Shown here one piece after another: positions 1-9,198 of a DNA stretch of 64,000 nucleotides. Below the pieces are notes generated by a model. That model did no database searches. It had not been told where the DNA came from and saw nothing but the letters and a program-made list of their open reading frames with translations. This DNA is from Dysgonomonas sp. 25 (GTDB lineage Bacteria; Bacteroidota; Bacteroidia; Bacteroidales; Dysgonomonadaceae). The position numbers and the translations under genes are program-made. The stretch's first letter is position 1. Each line of letters starts with the position of its first letter. The DNA lies in contig NZ_QVMN01000008.1 of the NCBI RefSeq assembly GCF_010501075.1, positions 116,365 through 180,364 on the forward strand, written 5' to 3'.

Positions 1-335
1 TTAGCTATATCGATCGCAATGCAGGAGGAAAACAGGTAATCTCTTCCTATTTCTTTAGAAATGAAAATGGGAATGATACGCTTTTCATCAATCTGAAGAA
101 TGGCAATCCTTTATTCGTTGCCGAAGGGATGTCGAAAGATAGCCTTTGGCGGACGTCCGGTTTTATCAAATACCCCAAAACTGGTGTGGCCGATTGGACT
201 TTGCACCAAGATACGGCAGCTATTGTAGATATCGACAAAGCAGTGGGTTTGAGCTATTTCGGTAGCCTGCCGGCAATGACCGATCCGTTGGATACCATTG
301 CCATCTGCAACCTTAGATACAGATATAATAAATAA
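1..335 (+). CDS. C-terminal fragment of an unrecognised protein
   Basis: An open frame (codons from base 3) runs in from the left edge and stops at 333-335; its start lies outside the window. The visible ~110 residues are rich in polar and aromatic residues with alternating hydrophobics (for example TLFINLKNGNPLF and ADWTLHQD), which suggests a beta-rich, possibly extracytoplasmic protein. No signal peptide can be judged because the N-terminus is missing. It converges on the next gene with only 6 bases between the stops. I do not recognise a family and assign no function. Confidence 0.6.
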   Translation, partial: SYIDRNAGGKQVISSYFFRNENGNDTLFINLKNGNPLFVAEGMSKDSLWRTSGFIKYPKTGVADWTLHQDTAAIVDIDKAVGLSYFGSLPAMTDPLDTIAICNLRYRYNK

Positions 336-341
336 AGTTTC

Positions 342-1568
342 CTATTGCAGGAACTCGCTTATCTTGTCGAAAGTTATCCTGAATTGTTTGTCCACTTCAT
401 CGGCAATCTTCGTCAAGGCGGGGAACGGATCTTCGTGTATATATTTGTACGGGAAGTCTAATACATCCACTTTTATTGGGATATCGCGCTTGCTCCCTTG
501 CAACGTATTCATTACCTCGTATGCCGGAACGACCTCGTCCTGAGCCAATACAATGCCATAGAAACGATCGCTCATCGAACGGAATATTTCTTCGCGATGT
601 TTTGTCAACGTTTTATAATTCAGCATCGTCCTGAAATTGATCCCTTCTGCAAAAGGCTCATTCAGATAGTGGCGTAACATCCTGTCGCGTCTCATATGGC
701 TCTCGATATGCTCTACCACAAACGAGTAGAGGCTGACATTCGCTTCGCTGTCCAAAATGAATTTGGATACGGGGAACATACGGTTGAATACCGCCCCACC
801 GCAGAATGTCGCATATTTAGAATGGGAGAAATAGCCCTTATGATTGGTCATCATCACCACCTGCCCGAGGAATGTGCCTATGGAATAAGAACAGAAATCG
901 ACTGATGCATCGGACGATATGAAAGGATGCTTCCCGCTCTTAACCTGCTCTACGAAGTCTATAACATCATAATAGCTTTGCAATCCCGACCAGATAAAGC
1001 GCTGAGGTTTGTTATGCAACCGCGTACTGATGGCGACATTCGACAAGCTCGAATTGATGATGTCGGGGTGGCGCTGTTTGCGCTGTTCGCTTATCTTGTA
1101 CATCTCGCGCGAATTGCTCCAGGCAGCCGGAGCACGGTTCATGTGGAAGGCGATGGGAAACATGACGATGGATTTACCCGTCTTTTCGGCGATATATCTT
1201 GCCCAAGGCAGGTATTTATCCCAATGCTTTTCGTTGAAGCCGTGGAACATCATCACTATCTTATTCGTCCGTTCCGCATTGCGCGGTACAATCATATGGT
1301 ACCTGAAGCGGATATTTTCTGTGATTTCGGCATCGGTTTTATTTAGCATCTGCTGTATAACGTCCGGTTCGAAATCCTCGGGAATAGTAGGTGTATACTC
1401 ATAATCGTCCGGATTGTTTTCGCCTCCGGGCAAAATAGATTGATAATTCGATTTGAAATCATAATTACGGATGGCGAAATCATCATCGATTATAATCTCG
1501 TCATCCTCATAGTTCTCGATACTTTTCAGATGTTTGAATAAATCAATATATTTCATGTTACAAGTCAT
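342..1568 (-). CDS. DUF6051 family alpha/beta-hydrolase-like protein
   Basis: A 408-residue protein without signal peptide, probably cytoplasmic. It resembles the DUF6051 family of Bacteroidota (recognised from memory). The layout is alpha/beta hydrolase: an oxyanion-type turn FHGFNEKHW at 108-116, a nucleophile elbow CSYSIG at 226-231 with Ser229 as likely nucleophile (the usual first Gly of GxSxG is Ser here), an acid candidate Asp344 in LAQDEVVP, and a His candidate at 379 in KYIHEDPF. That order, Ser-Asp-His, is what the fold requires. The N-terminal ~90 residues are acidic and specific to the family. The ATG at 1568 was chosen; a second ATG four codons on is possible. Eight bases separate it from the DUF2851 gene upstream, so the two are probably co-transcribed. 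The substrate is unknown. Confidence 0.75.
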   Translation of the reverse strand: MTCNMKYIDLFKHLKSIENYEDDEIIIDDDFAIRNYDFKSNYQSILPGGENNPDDYEYTPTIPEDFEPDVIQQMLNKTDAEITENIRFRYHMIVPRNAERTNKIVMMFHGFNEKHWDKYLPWARYIAEKTGKSIVMFPIAFHMNRAPAAWSNSREMYKISEQRKQRHPDIINSSLSNVAISTRLHNKPQRFIWSGLQSYYDVIDFVEQVKSGKHPFISSDASVDFCSYSIGTFLGQVVMMTNHKGYFSHSKYATFCGGAVFNRMFPVSKFILDSEANVSLYSFVVEHIESHMRRDRMLRHYLNEPFAEGINFRTMLNYKTLTKHREEIFRSMSDRFYGIVLAQDEVVPAYEVMNTLQGSKRDIPIKVDVLDFPYKYIHEDPFPALTKIADEVDKQFRITFDKISEFLQ

Positions 1569-1576
1569 TTATATTA

Positions 1577-2842
1577 TTATCTCGTTGTCAGTAGTTTATG
1601 CCCTATCCGGCAATGCAGGCATTTTTTCAATTCGCAGTATTCCCTTTTCAACTGGATAATCGATTGCGAATCGGCGGCGTTTGTCAGCGGGAAATTCAGA
1701 CTGCCGAAACGTTTGGTTATCACGTTCTGCTCAGGCTTTATTGTTTCCAGAAAACGGATGCTTCGTTCACAAAGAGCCTCGTTATTCATCGTTTTCCCAT
1801 ATGCAAAAAGCATGGGAGCAACCGTATTTATCAGCAATATATCCAAAGATGCATCGCCCAGATATTTGGATTTCTTTTCTGATGCTATCCCGAAAGTATA
1901 GTGTGTCTGCCAATATTCCGAGGCGTTTACATGAAACATCAACCGGATACGCCCTACATCCTCACAGGAAATTATCTTCGAAAAAAGTCCCTGCGATGTA
2001 TACAACAAAGCTGCCAGTTGGGCTATCCTTATTTGCGGGAAAGCCGTAGGGCGGCTTCGTAGCTTCTTAAAGATAAACGCGTCTAAAGGGGTTAACGTAT
2101 ATTTGGTGCGAAGAAAGTTGTATTCTTTCTGCAATTCGAGGAAATAGGCATCCGGATTAGCCGTTTCATTCAGCATCCCTGCTTGTCCGAACAGGATAGC
2201 TTCTATCTGCTTGATATTATCCCCTTGCTTCTGTATGCACTTGAAAGGGAAGCTCAACGCTAATCGTTCGAAAGAGTCGGAGTTCAGCCCGAACCCGAAG
2301 TTACGGGTGAGCAATACGAAGAAAACATCTTCCCACGAGTTATTGAACCGCTCGAGCAGGCTGAATATATGCTTTGTCTTACGTTCCAGCCGTTCGAAAA
2401 GCAAATAGCTCATCCACGAAGTGATATGGATGGGCGACATGGACGATACGAAGTTGTGGCAAGGAATATCCGTATTGGCATGCTCAAGGAAGGCAAAATT
2501 GTCTTTGATATGTTGCGGATATTTCAGTTCGCATTGGGGTACGAGCCGTTTTTCTTCGTTATATATCTTGTCGTTTGCTTTTTCCACCACATGCAATACT
2601 ACCGAGTTGTATGCTTTGTCCGTATGGTGTTTGTGCTTTACCCAATCGGAGGAGGCAGAATGTATTTCGATGTTTCCTGCCCATAGTTCGCCGTTTATCT
2701 TCACTTTGGCATTGAAAAAATCCGGACCAGCATCCGTGTTATGTATCCCCGGATCAATCACTTCGATCGGTAGTCCGTCGGTTGTTTGCATATCGTTGGT
2801 GTAGAGACGGAATTTCCAGACGTAGTGTAAGATATTTTCCAT
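1577..2842 (-). CDS. DUF2851 family protein
   Basis: A protein of unknown function in the DUF2851 family, recognised by its N-terminal signature MENILHYVWKFRLY followed by a beta-rich segment with GPDFFNAKVKINGELWAGNIEIH. About 421 residues, soluble, with no signal peptide. I start it at the ATG at 2842. The frame stays open to an ATG at 2869 and a TTG at 2872, but a TAnnTTTG promoter box occupies 2870-2877, so transcription should begin after those codons, and family members normally begin close to this motif. The C-terminus contains C-x2-C (KKCLHCRIGHKL), a possible metal site. It is followed after 8 bases by the DUF6051 gene, and a terminator separates it from nuoN upstream. Confidence 0.85.
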   Translation of the reverse strand: MENILHYVWKFRLYTNDMQTTDGLPIEVIDPGIHNTDAGPDFFNAKVKINGELWAGNIEIHSASSDWVKHKHHTDKAYNSVVLHVVEKANDKIYNEEKRLVPQCELKYPQHIKDNFAFLEHANTDIPCHNFVSSMSPIHITSWMSYLLFERLERKTKHIFSLLERFNNSWEDVFFVLLTRNFGFGLNSDSFERLALSFPFKCIQKQGDNIKQIEAILFGQAGMLNETANPDAYFLELQKEYNFLRTKYTLTPLDAFIFKKLRSRPTAFPQIRIAQLAALLYTSQGLFSKIISCEDVGRIRLMFHVNASEYWQTHYTFGIASEKKSKYLGDASLDILLINTVAPMLFAYGKTMNNEALCERSIRFLETIKPEQNVITKRFGSLNFPLTNAADSQSIIQLKREYCELKKCLHCRIGHKLLTTR

Positions 2843-2869
2843 ATTGAGCCGGTTTTGTTTTTCCGACAT

Positions 2870-2877
2870 CAAATATA
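2870..2877 (-). promoter_or_regulatory. Putative -7 promoter box for the DUF2851 gene
   Basis: Reads TATATTTG on the minus strand, a full match to the Bacteroidota -7 consensus TAnnTTTG. The -33 side is only T-rich. It decides the start of the DUF2851 gene at 2842. Confidence 0.45.
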
Positions 2878-2901
2878 GATAATTTAACTAAAAAGAAGAA
2901 A

Positions 2902-2938
2902 GCCTGTACCGTAAGATTTTTGCTCCTACCATACAGGC
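2902..2938 (-). terminator. Terminator of the nuo operon
   Basis: An inverted repeat with outer arms GCCTGTA/TACAGGC lies just after the nuoN stop; on the minus strand it is followed by TTTCTTCTTTTT. Inner bases also pair partly. It closes the 14-gene operon. Confidence 0.7.
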
Positions 2939-2961
2939 CTGTTATATTTTTCTGATTCCCT

Positions 2962-4341
2962 TTACAGCGGTGTTCCCATGATGATATCAGGGAACAATCC
3001 CAAAGCGATATTCATCAGGATGGCTAAAACAGCAACAATGCGGTATGCATAAGGGCTTTTCACCTTCTTCTCGTCGTTTGTTTTCACAATCATCACATTC
3101 ACCACACCCAGGTAGTAATAGACAGCAATGATGGAATTGACAACCCCGAAAATAACAAGCACCAATTGGTTGATTTCCAGCATTTGCTCGAAAACGAATA
3201 GCTTGGCAAAGAATCCGGCAAAAATAGGTATCCCTGCCATAGACAGCATAGCAAATGTCAGTATAGTAGCCAGTAACGGCTGACGGCGGGCTAAGCCGTA
3301 GAAATTGGATATGTCTTCGTTGCCCTTTCCTTCGCATACCGAGAGGATTATGGCAAAAGCAGCAATTCCTGCTAATGAATAAGCCGCTGCGTAATACAAT
3401 ACGGCATTAGCGCTGCTTGTAACCGCCAATAATGTCATTATCATAAAGCCGGCGTGCGATATGCCCGAAAAGGCCATCATCCGCTTGATGTTTGTCTGTC
3501 GCAGACCCGTAATATTGGCTACCGTCATGGTGAGGATAGACAATACAACGATTACTGTCTGATAGGCCGGCGTAATCATGCCCGACATAGTCGATACCAA
3601 TTTGAATAATGCCCCGATAGCTGCCACCTTAACCAAGGTGCTCATCATGGCTGTTGTCAGTGTAGGTGAGCCTTCGTAAACATCCGGTGCCCAGAAGTGG
3701 AACGGGAATATAGATGCTTTGAAGAGCATTCCGATACAAATCATGACAAACCCGATATTGAACCATACAGGCATCGAAACTGTCGAGGAAAGGATGTAAA
3801 GTGAATTGATGTCGAACGTCCCTGTAGCACCGTATATCATTGCGATACCGAACAATACAAAACTCGAAGCAAATGCTCCCATGATGAAGTATTTCAATCC
3901 GGCTTCGTTGCTGCGGAGGTCTTTTACATTACTTGCTGCAAGAACATAAACGGCGATAGACAATACTTCCAGTCCGAGGAAGAACATCGCCATATTGCCG
4001 AACGAAACCATAGCCACTGCTCCCGCGAGCAGGAATAGCTTCAGGGAGACATAGTCGGCGATTTTTGTTTTCTGCTCCTGATAGAAGCGGGGGCTCATCG
4101 CTATGAGGAAGATAGCCAGAATGATGAATAGCATTGAGAATCCCAACGAATAGGTAGTCGTTTCCACCATACCGGAATCCAGATCCAGAAAAGACTGGGC
4201 GAAATAATATTCGATAGCGGTCAGCCCTAATATAGCCAACAAAGCCGCAATTATGATCGGTACCAAAACCTTCCGGAGATTCAGAACCTCCAACACAAGG
4301 CAGATAATACCCAATCCCGAAATAGCTATCAATGTATTCAT
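2962..4341 (-). CDS. nuoN: NADH-quinone oxidoreductase subunit N
   Basis: One of the three Mrp-antiporter-like membrane subunits of complex I, thought to carry one proton channel. 459 residues, almost wholly hydrophobic with about 14 membrane segments. The family signature is visible: the TM5 glutamate in GLEVLSIAVYVL and the TM7 lysine region MLFKASIFPFHFWAPDVYEGSP, then GISHAGFMIM around the broken helix. It is the last gene of the operon, 20 bases after nuoM, and is followed by a terminator. The length is normal for the family. Confidence 0.95.
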   Translation of the reverse strand: MNTLIAISGLGIICLVLEVLNLRKVLVPIIIAALLAILGLTAIEYYFAQSFLDLDSGMVETTTYSLGFSMLFIILAIFLIAMSPRFYQEQKTKIADYVSLKLFLLAGAVAMVSFGNMAMFFLGLEVLSIAVYVLAASNVKDLRSNEAGLKYFIMGAFASSFVLFGIAMIYGATGTFDINSLYILSSTVSMPVWFNIGFVMICIGMLFKASIFPFHFWAPDVYEGSPTLTTAMMSTLVKVAAIGALFKLVSTMSGMITPAYQTVIVVLSILTMTVANITGLRQTNIKRMMAFSGISHAGFMIMTLLAVTSSANAVLYYAAAYSLAGIAAFAIILSVCEGKGNEDISNFYGLARRQPLLATILTFAMLSMAGIPIFAGFFAKLFVFEQMLEINQLVLVIFGVVNSIIAVYYYLGVVNVMIVKTNDEKKVKSPYAYRIVAVLAILMNIALGLFPDIIMGTPL

Positions 4342-4361
4342 TATCTTGTTTCTATATTTTA

Positions 4362-5798
4362 CTAATTAATATAAACTAAAATCTGATGTAGGTAAGGGCT
4401 TAATATATTGCTTATCGGCGTGGAATAAATCCCGAAAAAGAAAACAACCAAGGTAATAAGCCCGAAAACGAATCCTTCGCCCATGGTCAGGTCTCCGAAC
4501 GGTTTGCTTTTATCCGGCTCTCCGAGCATCACCTGCTGATACATCCGCAGCATGAAGAATGCTCCGAGAAACATGCTTGTGCCGATGAGGATGGCGTACC
4601 ATATATTGATGCGGAATAATCCGAGCATGATCGTAAATTCTCCGAGGAAGTTGAGCGTCAACGGCAAGGCTATCGAAGCCAGCAGCATCAGCATGAAAGC
4701 CGTTGCAAACTTAGGCGCTTGCGCTTTGATGCCTCCCAGTGCTTTTATCTCCATCGTACCACGGCGGCGGTTGATAACTTCGACGGCAAAGAACAATCCG
4801 ACGATGCCGAAGCTGTGCGCCAGCATCAGGAATATAGCTCCTTCGAGCCCATCATACGTTCCCGAATAGATACCTGCGGCTACCATCCCCACATGCGAGA
4901 GTGAAGCGTAGGCCATAAAGCGTTTCAGGTTTTCCTGCCGCAAGGCGATAATTGCCCCGTAGATAACACCGATAATACACAATACCAATACAACCGGGCG
5001 GAGTTGGAGTGCAGCATCGGGCGCGGTAGGCAATTGCCAGCGTAAGATGCTGAATAGCCCCATTTTCGACATCAGTCCGGCTAATATCATAGTGCCCGAA
5101 TAAGGCGATTTCTCGTAAACATCGGCCTGCCATGTATGGAACGGGAAAATAGGAATCTTGATAGCATAAGCCAAGAAGAAAGCCAGATATATCCATATTT
5201 GTTCGGTAGACGAAAGGTTGGCTCCGTAGAAAGCATCGAGTTCGAAGCTGCCGACTTTGGTGTACATATAGATGATGGCGGCAAGCATAAACATCGAACC
5301 GGCAAAGGTATAAATGAAGAATGTCAGCGTTGCTTTCTTACGTTTCTCTATATCGCCATTTCCCCAGAATAGGGTAATGAAATAAATCGGTATAAGCGAT
5401 AATTCCCAAAAGATATAGTATATCAACGCGTTGCTGCTCATAAATACACCTGCGATGGCAAACACGTTGAACAAGATGAGCGCATAAAACGTTTTCTCGC
5501 TTTTCATCTTATCCGCAGAGGAAGACATCAATATCACCGGCACTAAGAAGGTTGTCATCAGCAACATCAGCAATGATAAACTATCGGCACGGAGCGAGAA
5601 ATTTATGTAAGGCTTGCTTATCCACTGCATAACGAAGTTTCCCTCTCCCGATTGGAAGTATTGCAGCAACAAGGCAACGGCAAATACCGCCGATGCGACG
5701 CTGAATAATAGTGCCACTTTCTGAGCAAAGCGGTTGCCCGACAAATAGGTTACCACGGCTCCGGCAAGTAAGATAATCAGTATTATAGCAATATTCAT
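4362..5798 (-). CDS. nuoM: NADH-quinone oxidoreductase subunit M
   Basis: The second antiporter-like membrane subunit of complex I. 478 residues and about 14 transmembrane helices. The TM5 glutamate lies in IFWELSLIPIYFI, the TM7 lysine in AIKIPIFPFHTWQADVYEKSP, and the LSHVGMV segment is conserved. It sits between nuoL (15 bases upstream) and nuoN (20 bases downstream), the standard order. It shares the fold of NuoL and NuoN; the segment spacing and the operon position identify it as M. Confidence 0.95.
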   Translation of the reverse strand: MNIAIILIILLAGAVVTYLSGNRFAQKVALLFSVASAVFAVALLLQYFQSGEGNFVMQWISKPYINFSLRADSLSLLMLLMTTFLVPVILMSSSADKMKSEKTFYALILFNVFAIAGVFMSSNALIYYIFWELSLIPIYFITLFWGNGDIEKRKKATLTFFIYTFAGSMFMLAAIIYMYTKVGSFELDAFYGANLSSTEQIWIYLAFFLAYAIKIPIFPFHTWQADVYEKSPYSGTMILAGLMSKMGLFSILRWQLPTAPDAALQLRPVVLVLCIIGVIYGAIIALRQENLKRFMAYASLSHVGMVAAGIYSGTYDGLEGAIFLMLAHSFGIVGLFFAVEVINRRRGTMEIKALGGIKAQAPKFATAFMLMLLASIALPLTLNFLGEFTIMLGLFRINIWYAILIGTSMFLGAFFMLRMYQQVMLGEPDKSKPFGDLTMGEGFVFGLITLVVFFFGIYSTPISNILSPYLHQILVYIN

Positions 5799-5813
5799 AT
5801 TCCGATAGAATTT

Positions 5814-7700
5814 TTATACAAGAAACATATAACAAGCAACACAGCAGAACCCGACAACAAAGCAGAGCAGATAGAAGCCTAAGCGGCCGTTTTGCAGCCC
5901 TCGCAGCGGGTAGGAGACTGTATCGGTTATTTTGGCAAATGCCGCAACACATCCCGAAAGAACTTTCTCTATGATGTTATTGAAGAACTTACCCAATGCA
6001 TAGATGGGTTTGACAATGACTTTGTCGTATAGTTCGTCGATGTAATACTTATTGTAAAGCAATTTGACGAAGCCTGTTTTCTTGCTATCCTCTGCAGGGA
6101 CAGCATTTTTCTTATTGTAGATGACAAAGGCAATAGCCCATCCTACGATGGCGATAAGCGAAGACACAATCATTAATATCAGGTGTGTCGACATATTCAG
6201 ATGGCTTTCGGCATAAGCCAGCTTTGGAAGTACAGGCTCTAAATAATTATTCAACCAACTTAGTCCGAATGGGAGGCTGATTAATCCTCCAAAAGCAGCG
6301 AAAACAGCCAATATAATCAACGGGATGGTCATGCTGGCAGGCGATTCGTGCACGTGTGCTTCCTGCTCTTTTGTCCCTCTGAAGTTCTTGTAGAAAGTGA
6401 GGTATACGGCACGGAAGATATAGATAGCTGTCAACAAGGATGCTACTACTCCGACAATCCACAGGATAGTGTTCTTTTCGAAGGCGGCTATCATGATTTC
6501 GTCTTTCGAGAAGAAACCCGAAAGCGGCGGAATACCGGCAATGGCTACGGCCGAAACGGCAAAGGTGGCGAATGTTACAAGCATCTTTCCTCTCAATCCT
6601 CCCATACGGCGCATATCCTGCTCTCCGCCCATTCCGTGGATAACCGAACCGGCTCCGAGGAACAAACAGGCTTTGAAGAAGGCATGCGTAATAACATGGA
6701 AAACAGCTATATGATAAGCTCCACAGCCGATGGCAAGGAACATCAATCCCAATTGCGAAACGGTAGAGTAGGCCAGCACTTTCTTAATATCCGTCTGAAC
6801 GAGCCCTATCGTTGCGGCAAACAAAGCAGTAGCTGCGCCCACAATGGCTATCACCCAAAGGATATCCGGCGTGAGGTCGAACAGGAAGTTGAGGCGGGTA
6901 ATCATAAAGATTCCGGCAGTTACCATCGTTGCCGCGTGTATCAGTGCCGATACAGGTGTTGGGCCTGCCATGGCATCAGGCAACCACGTGTAAAGCGGAA
7001 TTTGCGCACTTTTACCCGTAGCCCCGATGAAGAGACATAGTGTTGCTACTGTCAGCAAACCTGTTGCTTCGAGGTTGGCAGTTGAACTTACGGCTAATTT
7101 CAGCCCTTCGTAATCGACTGTACCGAATAAATATATCAATGTGAAGATTCCGACCAAGAAAGCCAAATCTCCTACGCGGTTCATAATAAACGCCTTTTTG
7201 GCGGCATCGTTATATGATTGATTCTTGTACCAGAATCCGATAAGCAGGTACGAACACAATCCTACCCCTTCCCAACCGATGAAGAGTACCAACAGGTTGC
7301 TGCTGATAACCAGCACCGTCATAAAGAAGATAAAGAGATTCAGATAAGCAAAGAATTTGCCTATATTCTCATCTCCTTTCATGTATCCTATCGAATAGAG
7401 GTGTATCAGCGAGCCTACTCCCGTCACCACGAGCATCCACAAAAGCGAAAGCTGGTCGAGGGTGAAGTCGAAGTTTATCGTGAAGTTACTTACCGAGAAC
7501 CACTCGAATAGGTGTACGTGTACAGGTTCGCCACTCGAATAGGTAGAACCGAAAAAGTAAGCCGATATAACAAAGCTGACGAGAACAGCCAATGTAGCCA
7601 CAATACCCGATTTGCCTCCTATCTTGTTGCCAAGGCACATGTTGAAGAAGAAACCGGCTAACGGACTTAATAATAATATGATTATCAATATCTTTTCCAT
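5814..7700 (-). CDS. nuoL: NADH-quinone oxidoreductase subunit L
   Basis: The distal antiporter-like subunit of complex I, with the long lateral helix that runs along the membrane arm. 628 residues. The N-terminal domain has GVGLCSYLLIGFW after the TM5 glutamate (GWEG), and GKSAQIPLYTWLPDAMAGPTP carries the TM7 lysine. The C-terminal part (YNKYYIDELYDKVIVKP) corresponds to the lateral helix and final anchor that set NuoL apart from M and N. It starts 6 bases after the nuoK stop, so translation is probably coupled. Confidence 0.96.
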   Translation of the reverse strand: MEKILIIILLLSPLAGFFFNMCLGNKIGGKSGIVATLAVLVSFVISAYFFGSTYSSGEPVHVHLFEWFSVSNFTINFDFTLDQLSLLWMLVVTGVGSLIHLYSIGYMKGDENIGKFFAYLNLFIFFMTVLVISSNLLVLFIGWEGVGLCSYLLIGFWYKNQSYNDAAKKAFIMNRVGDLAFLVGIFTLIYLFGTVDYEGLKLAVSSTANLEATGLLTVATLCLFIGATGKSAQIPLYTWLPDAMAGPTPVSALIHAATMVTAGIFMITRLNFLFDLTPDILWVIAIVGAATALFAATIGLVQTDIKKVLAYSTVSQLGLMFLAIGCGAYHIAVFHVITHAFFKACLFLGAGSVIHGMGGEQDMRRMGGLRGKMLVTFATFAVSAVAIAGIPPLSGFFSKDEIMIAAFEKNTILWIVGVVASLLTAIYIFRAVYLTFYKNFRGTKEQEAHVHESPASMTIPLIILAVFAAFGGLISLPFGLSWLNNYLEPVLPKLAYAESHLNMSTHLILMIVSSLIAIVGWAIAFVIYNKKNAVPAEDSKKTGFVKLLYNKYYIDELYDKVIVKPIYALGKFFNNIIEKVLSGCVAAFAKITDTVSYPLRGLQNGRLGFYLLCFVVGFCCVACYMFLV

Positions 7701-7706
7701 CCGAAA

Positions 7707-8024
7707 TTATCCTCTTAAATTTTTCAGTTTATCGATGTCGATAAACCCTATATTTCTGAATATGGAGACTAATATGGCTAATCCTACGGCCACTTCGGCG
7801 GCGGCTACGGCCATCGAAAATATGACAAATACCTGTCCGCTTGTATCCTGATGGTAGACCGAAAAGGCGGCCAACAACAGATTGGCGGCTGCCAGCATTA
7901 ACTCTACCGACATCAGCATCACGATAGCACTCCGGCGGAAAAGGATTCCGGCTATACCTACGCAAAATAGCAAAATGCTGAGGTAGATATAGTTTTCGAC
8001 TCCTATTTGACTTAATATTTCCAT
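7707..8024 (-). CDS. nuoK: NADH-quinone oxidoreductase subunit K
   Basis: A small membrane subunit of complex I (MrpC-like). 105 residues in three transmembrane helices. The conserved glutamates of TM2 and TM3 are visible in MLMSVELMLAAANLLL and VAAAEVAVGLAILV. These form part of the hydrophilic axis near the quinone end of the membrane arm. Three bases separate it from nuoJ and six from nuoL. Length and sequence are typical. Confidence 0.96.
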   Translation of the reverse strand: MEILSQIGVENYIYLSILLFCVGIAGILFRRSAIVMLMSVELMLAAANLLLAAFSVYHQDTSGQVFVIFSMAVAAAEVAVGLAILVSIFRNIGFIDIDKLKNLRG

Positions 8025-8027
8025 AGC

Positions 8028-8540
8028 TTATTCTTGAGCGTTTTTCTTACTTTGTTTCGATATCATCACTGCACCTATCATAGCTGTAATCAGCAGGATA
8101 GAGGCAAACTCGAACGGAACGAGGTATTCGTCGAGCAATACCTGACCGATTACTTTCACCGATTGAAAATCGGTTCCCGCAGCGCTATACCCTTCGATAA
8201 CGGGGCTGGCTTTTACTACGCTTGCCAACAGGACGAATCCCGTGAGGCAGGCTGCAAGGACGGCAGCTATACGGCCGGCAATCTTTTTCTTCTCTTCGTG
8301 TTGTTCATTCAGATTCATCAACATCAGCGTGAACAGCAACAATACCATAATGGCGCCGGCATATACTATCACATGCACCACTGCCAGAAATTGGGCGTTG
8401 ATAAGCAGGAAATGCCCTGCTATGGAAAAGAAGCAGATGACCATATACACGGCACTATGGATAGGATTCCGCGAGATAACAGTCAGTATCCCTGTCCCTA
8501 ATGTAATGGCTGCCAGAATGTAGAATACTATTGTAATCAT
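8028..8540 (-). CDS. nuoJ: NADH-quinone oxidoreductase subunit J
   Basis: A membrane subunit of complex I with five predicted helices in 170 residues. The conserved TM3 region AVVHVIVYAGAIMVLLLFTLMLMN contains the pi-bulge helix that links quinone reduction to the membrane arm. The ATG at 8540 is preceded by a diverged paired-hairpin repeat that fills most of the gap back to nuoI. Unlike the two related repeats at nuoG and nuoI, this one does not put a GGAGG motif at useful spacing; the nearest is about 19 bases away. Confidence 0.95.
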   Translation of the reverse strand: MITIVFYILAAITLGTGILTVISRNPIHSAVYMVICFFSIAGHFLLINAQFLAVVHVIVYAGAIMVLLLFTLMLMNLNEQHEEKKKIAGRIAAVLAACLTGFVLLASVVKASPVIEGYSAAGTDFQSVKVIGQVLLDEYLVPFEFASILLITAMIGAVMISKQSKKNAQE

Positions 8541-8555
8541 GTATCTTAATTATTT

Positions 8556-8662
8556 GGCCCCTCCCTGCCTCCCCGTGGGGAGGAGAAGAAAGGATAGTAT
8601 CTATTTTTTATCTATTTTCATTTTTTTATTTCTAATTCCCCCTTGGGGGGAATATGGGGGGC
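8556..8662 (-). repeat. Paired-hairpin intergenic repeat, diverged copy (nuoI/nuoJ gap)
   Basis: Two G/C-rich hairpins flank an AT-rich middle of about 60 bases: CCTCCCC-GT-GGGGAGG at the left and TTCCCCC-TT-GGGGGGAA at the right, with outer GGCCCCTCC and GGGGGGC that can pair with each other. It begins directly after the nuoI stop. The architecture matches the copies at 9199 and 11484, but the base sequence has diverged. The layout resembles paired REP (REPIN-like) elements. Confidence 0.6.
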
Positions 8663-9196
8663 TTAATTATATTTCCCCGATTTACCATCTTCTACCGAAA
8701 TCACTAATTTGTCTTTCCCGTAAATCATCGATTCGCGGTCTAACTTCGGTTTTACGAGCTGTTTCGATTTTGTCAGGAATATCGCCTCTTTCGGGCAGGC
8801 TTCCTCACATAACCCGCAGAAGATACAGCGCAACATATTGATTTCGTATATCTTCGCATATTTCTCCTCGCGGTAGAGATTTTCTTCTCCCTCCTGACGC
8901 TCTGCAGCTGTCATCGTGATGGCTTCGGCAGGACAGGCAAGGGCACACATTCCGCAGGCGGTACAATGCTCGCGTCCCTCTTCGTCGCGCATCAAAACGT
9001 GACGCCCACGATAAACAGGGCTGAATTCGCGTTGCTGCTCGGGATATTGTACTGTTACTTTCCGCTTGAAAAAGTGTTTCAGCGTAATCCACATACCTTT
9101 CATGATAGCTACCAGATAGATACGTTCGATAGGTGACATATCTTTATTATTGGCAACTACCTTGCGGCCTGATAGTGATATATTATTCATCGACAT
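8663..9196 (-). CDS. nuoI: NADH-quinone oxidoreductase subunit I
   Basis: The TYKY-type ferredoxin subunit that carries clusters N6a and N6b in the peripheral arm of complex I. 177 residues. Two complete CxxCxxCxxxCP motifs are present: Cys78, 81, 84, 88 and Cys124, 127, 130, 134. An amphipathic N-terminal stretch (RIYLVAIMKGMWITLKHFFKRK) is typical. The start at 9196 has an in-frame ATG two codons later. The 9196 start is directly preceded by GGAGGTGAG, contributed by the repeat that fills the nuoH/nuoI gap; this strong Shine-Dalgarno match supports it. Confidence 0.95.
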   Translation of the reverse strand: MSMNNISLSGRKVVANNKDMSPIERIYLVAIMKGMWITLKHFFKRKVTVQYPEQQREFSPVYRGRHVLMRDEEGREHCTACGMCALACPAEAITMTAAERQEGEENLYREEKYAKIYEINMLRCIFCGLCEEACPKEAIFLTKSKQLVKPKLDRESMIYGKDKLVISVEDGKSGKYN

Positions 9197-9198
9197 CT

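Noticed and set aside
6348..7040. A 230-codon plus-strand frame opposite nuoL
   Set aside because: Composition is that of a mirrored membrane-protein gene (rich in Ser, His, Arg) and no domain is recognisable.
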